A DNA stretch of 64,000 bases from Burkholderiales bacterium. Its GTDB lineage: Bacteria > Pseudomonadota > Gammaproteobacteria > Burkholderiales > Eutrophovitaceae. Both the position numbers and the translations under genes were made by a program. Positions 27,070 to 35,583 of this stretch are shown piece by piece (positions within the stretch are counted from its first letter, which is position 1; every line of letters starts with the position of its first letter). The stretch spans positions 50,381 through 114,380 of the forward strand of contig DATMAN010000097.1 of assembly GCA_035560005.1 (NCBI GenBank), read 5' to 3'. The notes below the pieces were generated by a model. That model was given only the letters and a program-made list of their open reading frames with translations, did no database searches and was not told where the DNA came from.

Positions 27070-27249
27070 GAGCAGACCCTGAAGAACTTTGAACCACGGA
27101 CACGGAGGGCGCGTAGGAGAAGCGGGAGCAAACGAGACAATGATGACCTGGCGATGAGGCTTCGTCGGCACGGCCTGCTTGCTGTACTCGCTGTATACGT
27201 TTCCTTCCTGCTCTTGTCCGTGTCCTCCGTGCTTCGATTCAAGTTGCGT

Positions 27250-28098
27250 TCACTTCGCGATGGGGGCGCTGCCGCCGGCCTTCAACGGCAAGGCGAGCGG
27301 GCCGAACGGTGTACCGGTTTCGAGCGAGCCGGACAGGCTGTAGGGCGTCTTATCGCCGCGCAGCAGCGCCAGCACGCCCGTGCCGAGCACGCGTGGCGAG
27401 AAGGTAAGCGGAAGGTAGATGGTCGCCGACTGCCCGGGGGCGAGCTTCATGTTGTTGGAGAAGCTGCTTCGTCCCACTTCGGCTTCGCCCAGCGAGACGC
27501 TGAGGGCAACCTTGGAAAGGTCGATCGCGAACTGGTTCGTGTTCCTCAGCGTGATTCTGGCGTTGGCCTTGACCTGATCGAGGCTCATGCGGGTCACGTC
27601 GAAGGAGACCAGGGAAATGTCTGGCACCGCCGGGATCGGCAGCTCGCCGCTCTCGGACAGCGGCAGATCGATGCGTCCCAGCACCGGGGCGTTCACGGAG
27701 AGCGTGAGGTCGGCGCGGTAGGGAATGACCGAGCCGGGGCGCACCCCGCCAAGCGTTCTCGCGAGCGAGGCGAACTGCAGGGAGGCAGGCAGCGCGATCA
27801 CTTGTGATCGGCGCGCCGGAACCGATTCACGCGGCTGGGCGCTGCCTTGAACGACGGTGCGCCCGCCACTGCTGATCGAATAGGACAGACCGGCGAGCGG
27901 CAGGCCCACGGCATAGGGATTCGATACCTCGACGTCGAAAACGAAGTCCACCTTCTCCAGAGTCAGATCGCGCAGGTTCGCGCCCACCACGCGGGCGCTC
28001 GGCTTGGGGGCGGTTTCGACCGCGGTCTGAATGGTCTCGCAGCCCGGGATCAGGACCGCGAGGAGGGCCAACAGGTTCGCTCCGGCAAGACGGTTCAT
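27250..28098 (-). CDS. LEA type 2 (WHy-domain) lipoprotein
   Basis: 282 residues from ATG 28098 with a lipoprotein signal (LLALLAVLIPGC, lipid-modified Cys at about 20). Two immunoglobulin-like WHy repeats follow (first about 35-140 with VSNPYAVGLPLAGLSYSIS, second about 165-265 with LRNTNQFAIDLSKVALSVS). Bacterial LEA-2 lipoproteins are linked to desiccation and envelope stress tolerance, but direct function here is unknown. The real start excludes the first 14 codons of the longest frame, which do not look like a signal. Confidence 0.85.
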   Translation of the reverse strand: MNRLAGANLLALLAVLIPGCETIQTAVETAPKPSARVVGANLRDLTLEKVDFVFDVEVSNPYAVGLPLAGLSYSISSGGRTVVQGSAQPRESVPARRSQVIALPASLQFASLARTLGGVRPGSVIPYRADLTLSVNAPVLGRIDLPLSESGELPIPAVPDISLVSFDVTRMSLDQVKANARITLRNTNQFAIDLSKVALSVSLGEAEVGRSSFSNNMKLAPGQSATIYLPLTFSPRVLGTGVLALLRGDKTPYSLSGSLETGTPFGPLALPLKAGGSAPIAK

Positions 28099-28161
28099 GG
28101 CGGCGGGGCCAGGATGGAGGATGCCTGCATCGTAGCGCAACGGTGCATTTGCCCTTTCAGG

Positions 28162-29121
28162 TCAGTGCGCCCGTACCAGTTTGCGGATGCTGCGCAGGGG
28201 ACGCGGGCGCTCCAGTTCCGGATAGAGCTGCGGCCAGGCGGTGTAAGAGACTTCGCCCACGTACAGGTCGCCGCGTGAATCGATGGCCAGGCCGTGGGGG
28301 GCGATAAACTGGTCGGCGCGCAGGCCGGCGACCGGAGTACCGAGGCGGGCCAGCAGTTTCCCTTCGTGCGTCACGATGCTGATGCGCGGACCGAGATTGG
28401 GCACATCCCGGTTGACCGCAAGGCCCGGCCCCAGCTCGCCGATGTAACACAGCGGGCGGCGCTGCGCTTCGACGTACAGCGCGCACGGCCGGTGCAGGTT
28501 GTTCCATTGCGCCTCGTATTTTCCGTCGCCGTTGAATACCTGCACGCGGTGGTTCTCGCGGTCGGCGACGTAGACCCAGCCGTCGGCGTCGCAACCGATG
28601 TTGTGCGGAAGGTTGAACTGGCCGGGGTCCGTGCCCGGTTCGCCCCAGGAGAGCAGCAGCTTGCCGTCGGGAGAGAACTTGTGGACCCGCGCGTTACCGT
28701 AGCCGTCCGAGATGTAGATATCTCCGCGCGGCGAAAGCGCGGTATGCGTGCAGCGATGGAACGGCTCGCCGCTCATGTAGGCCGACGGCTTGCCGGGAAT
28801 GCCGATCTGCAGCAACACCTTGCCTTCCGGCGTGCACTTGCGCACGGTGTGATCGCCGTCGTCGGTGCAGTACAGCGTCTCGTCCGGTCCGATGTGCAGG
28901 CCATGCGCGCGGCTGAACAAGCCTTCGCCCCATGAGCGAAGGAAGTTGCCGTCGCGGTCCAGGACGATCATCGGGTGCTCCCCGCGGTTGAAGAGATAGA
29001 CCCGGTCCCTGGAGTCCACCGCTACGGCGGCGACGTCGGGCATGCTCCAGCCGTCGGGGAGTTTTGCCCAGTCTTCCACCACCCGATAGCGGAATTCGCC
29101 GCTGCCAAGAATGGTATGCAT
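28162..29121 (-). CDS. NHL-repeat beta-propeller protein
   Basis: 319 residues from ATG 29121. NHL repeats are visible as VAVDSRDRVYLFNRGEHP, LHIGPDETLYCTDDGDH, ALSPRGDIYISDGYGNARV, IGCDADGWVYVADRENHRVQVF and LAIDSRGDLYVGEVSYTA, giving about six propeller blades. No signal peptide is present. Related proteins are often labelled peptidyl-alpha-hydroxyglycine alpha-amidating lyase-like, which should not be taken as activity. It is divergent from the cyclase-family gene and shares its 341-bp control region. Confidence 0.85.
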   Translation of the reverse strand: MHTILGSGEFRYRVVEDWAKLPDGWSMPDVAAVAVDSRDRVYLFNRGEHPMIVLDRDGNFLRSWGEGLFSRAHGLHIGPDETLYCTDDGDHTVRKCTPEGKVLLQIGIPGKPSAYMSGEPFHRCTHTALSPRGDIYISDGYGNARVHKFSPDGKLLLSWGEPGTDPGQFNLPHNIGCDADGWVYVADRENHRVQVFNGDGKYEAQWNNLHRPCALYVEAQRRPLCYIGELGPGLAVNRDVPNLGPRISIVTHEGKLLARLGTPVAGLRADQFIAPHGLAIDSRGDLYVGEVSYTAWPQLYPELERPRPLRSIRKLVRAH

Positions 29122-29237
29122 GGTTCCCGTCTGCTCCTCTGGTCTGCTCCGGGCCGGCAAGACCGATGCTTTCATGTGCATCGGGTGGCATTCATGTTGC
29201 GCAGTCCCACACGGTTCTGCACTGCAAAACCGCTGGC

Positions 29238-29263
29238 TCGGGGCAGTTGCATTATTGCCCCGA
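29238..29263. promoter_or_regulatory. Inverted repeat, candidate IclR operator
   Basis: TCGGGGCA-GTTGCATTAT-TGCCCCGA is a perfect 8-bp inverted repeat with a 10-bp spacer. It lies between the divergent genes and upstream of the promoter, and an IclR regulator is encoded two genes downstream. The link to that regulator is inference. Confidence 0.5.
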
Positions 29264-29313
29264 TTGCGAGGCAAGTTGCAGTTCCTTGAAATTCCAACGA
29301 ATAGAACCTGTGC

Positions 29314-29343
29314 TTGACAAGGCCTCAGGCACGCTCGGATGAT
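29314..29343 (+). promoter_or_regulatory. Sigma-70 promoter of the cyclase-IclR genes
   Basis: A perfect TTGACA (29314-29319), then 18 bp, then GATGAT (29338-29343). Transcription would begin near 29350 and include the hairpin at 29405-29436 in the leader. Confidence 0.55.
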
Positions 29344-29404
29344 GCCACTCCCCGCCAGCACAAAGGCAGTCAAAGACAAGGGTTGAAGCTTGGGGGGAGG
29401 AGAC

Positions 29405-29436
29405 GTGCCGGCCGGCGATGAGTCGCCGGCCGGCAC
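29405..29436 (+). promoter_or_regulatory. Leader hairpin followed by T5, possible attenuator
   Basis: GTGCCGGCCGGCGA-TGAG-TCGCCGGCCGGCAC forms a perfect 14-bp GC-rich stem with a 4-nt loop. ATGC-TTTTT follows directly, then the GGGGAGAG ribosome site. It lies 27 bp upstream of the cyclase start codon, so as RNA it is an intrinsic-terminator-like structure inside the leader. Confidence 0.6.
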
Positions 29437-29462
29437 ATGCTTTTTGGGGAGAGCAAAACAAC

Positions 29463-30515
29463 ATGACCGCGCAGCGCTGGCGCCGCAGGCCGGAGGGCTC
29501 CACGTGGGGCGACTTCGGCCCCGACGACCAACTCGGACGGCTGAACCTGCTGACGCCGGAAAAGGTGCGCCAGGGGATCGCGGAAGTCCGGGAAGGGCTG
29601 ACCTTCTGCCTCAGCCTGCCGCTTGACTATCCAGGCGGCAACGTCCTCAATCCTCGCCGCTTCCCGCCCGTGCTCCGGCCGACGCTGCGCAACGGCAGGC
29701 CGAACATGGTCTACATCGTGCAGCGCGACAACCCGGACGCGACGGACGTGATCAATGACGACGCCGCGATCCTTCACCTGCAGTATTCGACCCAATGGGA
29801 CAGTCTTGCCCACGTTGGGCAACTGTTCGATGCCGACGGCGACGGAACGCCCGAGCCGGTGTTCTACAACGGCTTTCGCGCCGGCAGGGACATCGTCGGA
29901 CCCAGCAACCCGGATGACGCGGGTGCGATCGGCAACGTGCCCGCCAAGCAGACCACTGCGGTGCATGCGCTGGGCGTGGAGAACATGGCGGTGAAGTGCG
30001 TGCAGGGACGCGCCGTCATGATCGACCTGTACGCCCATTTCGGCCGCGCGCGGGTCGCCGTGGGCTACGACCAGCTCGTGCGTATCCTCGAGCAGGACAA
30101 AGTCGTCGTCGAACCAGGCGACATGGTTTGTCTGCATACCGGCTTCGGTCAGCTCATCCTGGAGATGAACCGCCAGCCCGACGCGCGGGTGCTGGAGGAC
30201 TCCTGCGCCGCGCTGGACGGCCGCGACGGAAGGCTATTGCAGTGGATCACCGATTGCGGACTGTGCGCGCTCATCGCGGACAACTACGCGGTCGAAGCGC
30301 ACCCCGCGACCAGTCACCCGGGTCGCTGTGCAACCTTGCCGCTGCACGAGCACTGCTTGTTCAAGCTCGGCGTCAATCTGGGCGAGTTGTGGTACCTCAC
30401 CGAGCTTGCGAACTGGTTGCGGCCGCGCGGGCGCTCGCGCTTTTTGCTCACCGCACCGCCGCTGCGTCTCCCCGGGGCGGTCGGTTCGCCCGCAACGCCG
30501 GTTGCCACCGTGTAG
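29463..30515 (+). CDS. Cyclase-family (kynurenine-formamidase-like) metal hydrolase
   Basis: 350 residues from ATG 29463. It belongs to the 'putative cyclase' family (PF04199), whose members hydrolyse amides, esters or lactones. The usual HxGTHxDxPxH metal motif appears only in an altered form (QYSTQWDSLAHVGQLFD), keeping Asp and a later His. Further conserved parts are VEPGDMVCLHTGFG and LPLHEHCLFKLGVNLGE. The C-terminus after about residue 325 is low in complexity. An IclR regulator follows after 52 bp. Probably a ring- or amide-hydrolysing step in a catabolic pathway; the substrate is unknown. Confidence 0.85.
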   Translation: MTAQRWRRRPEGSTWGDFGPDDQLGRLNLLTPEKVRQGIAEVREGLTFCLSLPLDYPGGNVLNPRRFPPVLRPTLRNGRPNMVYIVQRDNPDATDVINDDAAILHLQYSTQWDSLAHVGQLFDADGDGTPEPVFYNGFRAGRDIVGPSNPDDAGAIGNVPAKQTTAVHALGVENMAVKCVQGRAVMIDLYAHFGRARVAVGYDQLVRILEQDKVVVEPGDMVCLHTGFGQLILEMNRQPDARVLEDSCAALDGRDGRLLQWITDCGLCALIADNYAVEAHPATSHPGRCATLPLHEHCLFKLGVNLGELWYLTELANWLRPRGRSRFLLTAPPLRLPGAVGSPATPVATV

Positions 30516-30567
30516 CCGAGCAGAAACCAGGCGCTCGCAGCGCCTTCTTGATCGAAAGGGGATTTCG

Positions 30568-31353
30568 ATGCCCGGACGCGCTTCACCTCTGAGTTCAGTG
30601 CAGAAAGCCTGCCGGATTCTCAGTGTGCTCGCGGATACTCCGCGCCGCAGGCTGACCGAGATCGCCACTCACGCCTCGTTGAACAAGGTCACCACGCTGC
30701 GCATCCTCGACGTTCTGGTGAAGGAGAGCTTCGTGCGGCGCGACGAAGTGACCAAGACCTACTCGCTCGGGGATCAGGCGCTGGTTCTCGCCGCCGCGGC
30801 CCGCGACAGCGACGACGTACGCGCCAGGGCACGTCCCGCCCTGGTGCGGCTCGCGCGCCTGTCGGAGGACACGGTCATCCTCTCGGTGCGTCACGCCGCG
30901 GAATCGGTGTGCATCGACCGCGAGACCGGGAGCTTTCCGATCCGCGCGGCGTACATCGACGTCGGCGCACGCCGTCCGCTCGGCGTGGGGGCGGGCGCGC
31001 TGGCGCTGCTGGCCTGGCTCTCGGACGAGGAAATCGATGCCCTGCTACCGCAGGTGGCGCCGCGGCTCGCCGCCTATCCGAGGTTTTCGCTCGCTTCGAT
31101 CCGCGCGTCGATCGAGCGCGCGCGTGCGCAGGGCTATACGCTGGTGCTCGACCAGATCGTGGACCGGATGGGTGCCGTCGGCGTGCCGGTCCTCGGGCTG
31201 GACGGCCGACCCATCGCCGCCCTCTCGATCGCAGCCCTGTCCGAGCGGATCTCTTCACGCGTGCCGGAGCTGGTCGCGGCCCTGAAGGAAGAGGCCGCGC
31301 GCATCGCCGACCCGCGCCTGCCGGTCCCGCGCGGGGAAGTGATGGCGGCATAG
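30568..31353 (+). CDS. IclR-family transcriptional regulator
   Basis: 261 residues from ATG 30568 (site AAAGGGG). An N-terminal winged helix lies at about 8-70 (SVQKACRILSVLADTP...NKVTTLRILDVLVKESFVRR), and a C-terminal IclR effector domain follows with SVRHAAESVCIDRETG and GVPVLGLDGRPIAALSIAA. IclR proteins sense small aromatic or organic acids and control adjacent catabolic genes. It lies between the cyclase gene and the thiolase/CoA-ligase genes, which are its probable targets. Confidence 0.92.
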   Translation: MPGRASPLSSVQKACRILSVLADTPRRRLTEIATHASLNKVTTLRILDVLVKESFVRRDEVTKTYSLGDQALVLAAAARDSDDVRARARPALVRLARLSEDTVILSVRHAAESVCIDRETGSFPIRAAYIDVGARRPLGVGAGALALLAWLSDEEIDALLPQVAPRLAAYPRFSLASIRASIERARAQGYTLVLDQIVDRMGAVGVPVLGLDGRPIAALSIAALSERISSRVPELVAALKEEAARIADPRLPVPRGEVMAA

Positions 31354-31414
31354 ATGCTCCGAGCGGTTCGCCGCTGGTGACTCGTACAGGGCACCGGCTG
31401 CTCCTCGCCGAATC

Positions 31415-32545
31415 ATGGGCTGGATCACTGGGGTCGGCGCGACTCCTTTCGGCAAGCACCCGGGGCGTTCGACGCTCGACCTGATGAGCGAGGCGGCGAG
31501 CCTTGCACTGGATGACGCGGGGCTCGAACGCGGCGACATCGACGGCCTGATCTGCGGCTATTCCACCACGCTGCCCCATCTGATGCTCTCCACGCTGTTC
31601 GCCGAGCACTTCGGGCTCTCGCCGCGCTACGCGCACGCCGTGCAGCTCGGTGGGGCCACGGGATTTGCGATGGCGATGGCCGCTCATCTCTTGACGCAGA
31701 GCGGTGCCGCCAAGCGCATCCTGGTGGTGGCCGGGGAGAATCGCCTGACCGGCCAGAGTCGCGAGGCGGCGGTCCAGGCCCTGGCGCAGGTCGGGCACGC
31801 GAGCTACGAGGTGCCGCTGGGAGCGACCGTTCCCGCCTACTACGCGCTGGTGGCTTCGCGCTACATGCACGAATACGGTCTCGGGGAAGACGATCTCGCC
31901 GAGCTGGCGGTGCTGATGCGCGCGCACGCGGCCACGCATCCGGGCGCACATTTTCGCGAGCCGATCACCGTCGGCGACGTGCTCCGATCCAGGCCGGTGG
32001 CAAGCCCGCTCAAGCTGCTGGACTGCTGTCCGGTCTCCGACGGCGGCGCCGCTTTCGTGATCTGCGCGCAGCGCGCCCCTCACGCCGTGAAGATCATCGG
32101 CGCCGCCCAGGCGCACACCCATCAGCACGTGAGCGCCTTGGCCAGCGTCACGCGGTTCGGTGCGGCGGAGTCGGCCGGCAGGGCGCTGCGCGAGGCCGGC
32201 GCCACGCTCGGCCAGATCGACTATGCCGCGATCTACGACAGCTTCACCATCACTCTGGCAATACTGCTGGAAGAGATCGGGCTCGCGCCGCGAGGGCAAT
32301 CCGGACGGCTCGCGCGCGAAGGCCATTTCTCGCGCGCGGGCCAGGTACCGCTCAATACCCACGGCGGGCTGCTGTCCTACGGACACTGCGGCGTGGGCGG
32401 AGCGATGGCGCATCTGGTGGAGGCGCACCGACAGCTCACCGGCAGGGCGGGCGAGCGTCAGTGCGGCGAGCGGCGGCTCGCGCTGCTCCACGGCGACGGT
32501 GGGGTGCTGTCTTCGCATGTCAGCTTGGTGTTGAGCGCCGAATGA
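31415..32545 (+). CDS. Thiolase-like protein lacking the nucleophilic Cys (lipid-transfer-protein-type)
   Basis: A 376-residue thiolase-fold protein. Where thiolases have the acylated cysteine (xxCASG) this one reads AVQLGGATGF (residues 76-84), so the nucleophile is missing. The C-terminal NTHGGLLSYGHCG part keeps the His-containing thiolase loop. Its stop codon overlaps the start of a DUF35 protein (ATGA). Cys-less thiolase homologues paired with DUF35 proteins include Ltp2-type aldolases of steroid side-chain breakdown, so a retro-aldol step on an acyl-CoA is a better guess than thiolysis. The pairing is seen; the reaction is inferred. Confidence 0.82.
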   Translation: MGWITGVGATPFGKHPGRSTLDLMSEAASLALDDAGLERGDIDGLICGYSTTLPHLMLSTLFAEHFGLSPRYAHAVQLGGATGFAMAMAAHLLTQSGAAKRILVVAGENRLTGQSREAAVQALAQVGHASYEVPLGATVPAYYALVASRYMHEYGLGEDDLAELAVLMRAHAATHPGAHFREPITVGDVLRSRPVASPLKLLDCCPVSDGGAAFVICAQRAPHAVKIIGAAQAHTHQHVSALASVTRFGAAESAGRALREAGATLGQIDYAAIYDSFTITLAILLEEIGLAPRGQSGRLAREGHFSRAGQVPLNTHGGLLSYGHCGVGGAMAHLVEAHRQLTGRAGERQCGERRLALLHGDGGVLSSHVSLVLSAE

Positions 32546-32910
32546 ACGCGCAGCCCGGAGTGCTCGACTGGATCCGCGGCGAGTCCGGCATCGCCTACCA
32601 GCGCTGCGCACGTTGCCGCGCCGTCTGGTATTTCCAGAGAGATTTCTGCCCGCGCTGCGGTGCCCGTGAAACGGCGCGCCTTCAGGCGTCCGGCCGCGGC
32701 GTGGTGTACACGATCACGCTCGTGCACCGGGCGCCGCGCGAAGCGCTGCGCGCGCGCACGCCCTATGCGATCGTGCTGGTCGACGCGGAAGAAGGCTTCC
32801 GCATGATGGCGCTGGGCGACGCTTCGCTCGCCATCGGCCGGCGGGTGCATGCGCGCTTCCGGCAATTCGGTGACGCACTGGTCCCGTACTTCGAGGCACT
32901 CGAGGAATGA
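32542..32910 (+). CDS. DUF35 OB-fold/zinc-ribbon acyl-CoA-associated protein
   Basis: 122 residues from ATG 32542. A rubredoxin-like zinc ribbon, C22xxC25...C36xxC39 (RCARC, FCPRC), is followed by an OB-fold (GRGVVYTITLVHRAP..., PYAIVLVDAEEGFRMMA). DUF35 proteins bind and activate partner thiolase or aldolase subunits; here the partner is the thiolase-like protein with which it overlaps by 4 bp. An acyl-CoA synthetase gene follows, which strengthens a CoA-ester pathway. Confidence 0.9.
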   Translation: MNAQPGVLDWIRGESGIAYQRCARCRAVWYFQRDFCPRCGARETARLQASGRGVVYTITLVHRAPREALRARTPYAIVLVDAEEGFRMMALGDASLAIGRRVHARFRQFGDALVPYFEALEE

Positions 32911-32963
32911 CCCCGGGGAGAAAGATCGACTTTCGTGCCGGCGGTGCTCGGTATTGCGGGCCA

Positions 32964-33181
32964 TGCCCGAGCGGGAGGCCATGCGCGTGACTTTGCCCGA
33001 CAAACTGCGTGCTGCGCTGGATCCGAAGTCGGTGGCGATCGTTGGCGCCTCGGACAACGAGAACAAGATCGGCGGGGCGCGCGGACTCGTTAGCGGCGCA
33101 GCCGCCCGGCTGCGGGGAGCGCGCCCGCGCCCGCCGCAACAGTACGGCGCTGGCGCCCGCGATCCGCAGGGGAGCCCATGA
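32964..33181 (+). pseudogene. Truncated duplicate of the acyl-CoA synthetase 5' end
   Basis: A 72-codon frame from ATG 32964 whose residues from about 12 (PDKLRAALDPKSVAIVGAS...) repeat the first about 30 residues of the downstream synthetase. It then runs into unrelated Arg/Gly-rich sequence. Its last bases form ATGA with the real start codon at 33178, so ribosomes reading the fragment would stop exactly where the full gene begins. The period of the duplication is 191 bp, not a multiple of three, so the two copies are in different frames. It may be translated, but no function is expected. Confidence 0.75.
32997..33076 (+). repeat. 80-bp exact direct repeat, copy 1
   Basis: Every base from 32997 to 33076 is identical to 33188-33267. 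The repeat begins at CCGACAAACTG and ends at ATCGGCGGG; sequence outside the boundaries is unrelated. The 111 bp between the copies is GC-rich and contains no recognisable mobile-element sequence. Confidence 0.97.
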
Positions 33182-35298
33182 CCTCTTCCGACAAACTGCG
33201 TGCTGCGCTGGATCCGAAGTCGGTGGCGATCGTTGGCGCCTCGGACAACGAGAACAAGATCGGCGGGCGCCCGCTTCTCTATCTGCGCAAGCAGGGCTTT
33301 CGCGGCCGGCTGTATCCCATCAATCCCAACCGCAAGGAAGTGCAGGGGTTGAAAGCCTATCCGGACCTGTGGGCCGTGCCGCAGACGCCGGAGGTGGCCA
33401 TCATCGCGGTGGCGGACGAAGCGGCGGTCGACGCCGTCGAGACCTGCGCGCAAGCGGGCGTCTCGGTGGCCATCGTCATGAGTTCCGGGTTCGGCGAGAC
33501 CGGTACGCCCGATGGCAAGGCGAAGGAGGCGCGCATGCGCGAGGCCGCGCGCGCCGCCGGAATGCGGTTGATCGGCCCCAATACCCAAGGACTGGCCAAC
33601 TTCGGCACCAGCGCGATCCTGTCCTTTTCGACCATGTTCATCGAGCTGCCGCCACAGGACGGCCCGATCGCGATCGTCAGCCAGTCGGGCGCGATGAGCG
33701 TGGTGCCCTACGGCCTGCTCCGCGCGCGAGGGCTCGGCGTGAGACACGCCCACGCCACCGGCAACGACGCGGAGGTCAGCGCCGGAGAGCTGGCCGCGCT
33801 GGTAGCGGAAGACTCGGAAGTCAAGCTGCTGTTGCTGTACCTGGAAAGCGTCGCGGACAGCGCGCCGCTCGTTCGGCTGGCACACGTGGCCAGGTCCCGT
33901 TCGCTGCCAGTGGTTGCCCTGAAGGCCGGACGCACGGCCGCGGGGCAGGAAGCGGCGCGCTCTCATACGGGTGCGCTGGCCAACGAGGATCGCATCGTCG
34001 ACGCCTTTCTGGAGCGCCATGGGATCTGGCGTGCGCAGAACACCCAGGACCTCGTGCGTGCGGCGGAGGTCTATCTCAAGGGCTGGCGGCCGCGCGGCAA
34101 GAAAGTGGTGGTGATCAGCAATTCGGGCGCGGTGTGCGTGATGGGAGCGGATGCGGCGACCCAGACCGGGCTACAGATCGCCGCGCTGTCGGACGACACG
34201 CGCGCGCAGCTGAAGAAGATACTTCCCGGCTTCGCGACGGTCGCCAATCCGATCGACATCACCGCGGCCCTGCTGACCAACAGCCGCCTGTTCTCCGACA
34301 TCCTGCCGGTCGTTGCCAAGGACCCGTCTGCCGACGCGGTGGTGATCGGCATTCCGGTGGCGGGGCAAGGTTACGACATCGATGCCTTCGCGCGCGATAC
34401 CGGCGCGTTTGCGCGCGAGACGGGCAAGCCGGTGGTCGCCGCCATCACCCAGGCCTCGATTGCCAGGCGTTTCCGCGAGGAGAAGGTGCCGGTTTTCGAG
34501 ACCGAGGCCGAAGCGATCGCCGCGCTCGCCCAGTTTCTGAATCACGCGGAACTCATGCGCAACGCGCCCCGCGCCGACAGCGCGCCCGCGCACCGGACCC
34601 TGCCCGCGGCTTCGATCATGCTCGATGAAGCGCAAAGCCTGGCGCTCGCCGGGCGCTTCGGAATCCCTGTCGTGGAGCACCGGCTGTGCGCGACTGCGCA
34701 GCAAGCGCTGCATGCCTTCGCTAGGCTCGGCGCACCCGTCGCGGTCAAGGGTTGCTCGAGGGACGTGGTGCACAAGTCGGAAATGGGTCTCGTGCACCTG
34801 GGGCTGACCAACCAGAAGGGGGTCAGGCGCGCCTTCGAAGCGGTCAGGCACGCACTCCTGCAGCGCGGTTGCGCCTTCGACGGCGTTATCGTGGCGCGCA
34901 TGGCACGCGGGCGTCGCGAGCTGATGGTCGGCGCGCGGCGCGATCCGGCCTTTGGGCCGGTCGTGATCGTCGGGGACGGCGGAAAGTACGTGGAAGTCAT
35001 GCCCGACGCGCGGGTGTTGCTGTGGCCGTTCGACGAGGAAGCGGTGCTCAGGGCGCTGACCCGGCTGCGCATCGCGCCACTGTTCGCCGGGGTGCGCGGC
35101 GAGCCCGCGCTCGACGCGGCGGCCGTGGTGCAGGTGGTCATGGCGGCGGGACGCTTGATCGCGGACCCTGCGGTGGGTGTTGCCAGCATGGACCTCAATC
35201 CGCTGATCGTGGGCGCACAAGGCGAGGGATGCCGGGTGGCGGACGCGGTGGTCTACGTGGACGAGAGGCGGAGGCGCGAGGCCGGAGGGGGGCAGTGA
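33178..35298 (+). CDS. NDP-forming acyl-CoA synthetase (acetate-CoA ligase type)
   Basis: A 706-residue fused enzyme with a CoA-binding Rossmann domain at about 5-135 (LDPKSVAIVGASDNENKIG), a succinyl-CoA-ligase-like domain at about 150-310 and an ATP-grasp domain at about 480-700. The phosphohistidine is H263 in ARSHTGALANED. Such enzymes make acyl-CoA from an acid, CoA and ATP, giving ADP and phosphate, or run in reverse. No GNAT domain is attached, unlike Pat-type proteins. The ATG overlaps the stop of the truncated duplicate. Placed after thiolase-like and DUF35 genes, it probably activates or recycles the acid of this pathway. Confidence 0.92.
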   Translation: MTSSDKLRAALDPKSVAIVGASDNENKIGGRPLLYLRKQGFRGRLYPINPNRKEVQGLKAYPDLWAVPQTPEVAIIAVADEAAVDAVETCAQAGVSVAIVMSSGFGETGTPDGKAKEARMREAARAAGMRLIGPNTQGLANFGTSAILSFSTMFIELPPQDGPIAIVSQSGAMSVVPYGLLRARGLGVRHAHATGNDAEVSAGELAALVAEDSEVKLLLLYLESVADSAPLVRLAHVARSRSLPVVALKAGRTAAGQEAARSHTGALANEDRIVDAFLERHGIWRAQNTQDLVRAAEVYLKGWRPRGKKVVVISNSGAVCVMGADAATQTGLQIAALSDDTRAQLKKILPGFATVANPIDITAALLTNSRLFSDILPVVAKDPSADAVVIGIPVAGQGYDIDAFARDTGAFARETGKPVVAAITQASIARRFREEKVPVFETEAEAIAALAQFLNHAELMRNAPRADSAPAHRTLPAASIMLDEAQSLALAGRFGIPVVEHRLCATAQQALHAFARLGAPVAVKGCSRDVVHKSEMGLVHLGLTNQKGVRRAFEAVRHALLQRGCAFDGVIVARMARGRRELMVGARRDPAFGPVVIVGDGGKYVEVMPDARVLLWPFDEEAVLRALTRLRIAPLFAGVRGEPALDAAAVVQVVMAAGRLIADPAVGVASMDLNPLIVGAQGEGCRVADAVVYVDERRRREAGGGQ
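33188..33267 (+). repeat. 80-bp exact direct repeat, copy 2 (inside the synthetase gene)
   Basis: The second copy covers codons 4 to 30 of the functional gene. Because this copy continues into conserved CoA-binding-domain sequence, it is the original and the upstream copy is the duplicate. Confidence 0.97.
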
Positions 35299-35583
35299 GG
35301 TGGAGCCTTCGGCGGCAATGCAAGCGACCCGTCAGGAAACGACCAGCGCTTCGCTTCCGGCCGCGAATCGCAGCCAAAGAACACGTCGCCGATCGGCGAC
35401 GGTAGTGCTGCGCGCCTCGGCTTGCGGGCGGCTGCAGCCAGCCTGGCGTCGGTGCGAACGCAGCTCGGATTGCCCGCGCACCTCGCTTGCTTGGCTGCGC
35501 CCGATCGCGCTTCGAGCAGTGCTTGGCTGAAGCGGCCGGCCACGCCCGCCGCGAGCGCGGTTCGAGCTCGCAGGCCGGAGCCG

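Larger units (their letters stand above)
29122..29462. other. 341-bp divergent control region of the catabolic cluster
   Basis: It separates the NHL gene (minus) from the cyclase gene (plus). It contains an inverted repeat (29238-29263), a sigma-70-like promoter (29314-29343) and a very strong leader hairpin (29405-29436), each listed separately. No coding sequence is supported. Confidence 0.6.

Noticed and set aside
25468..27807. 779-codon plus-strand frame opposite the amidase and part of the LEA lipoprotein gene
   Set aside because: It runs through the gap and two real minus-strand genes without domains or a plausible start.
32900..33300. Insertion sequence as the cause of the 80-bp duplication
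   Set aside because: No terminal inverted repeats, transposase fragment or target-site pattern could be seen; the spacer is only 111 bp of GC-rich DNA.
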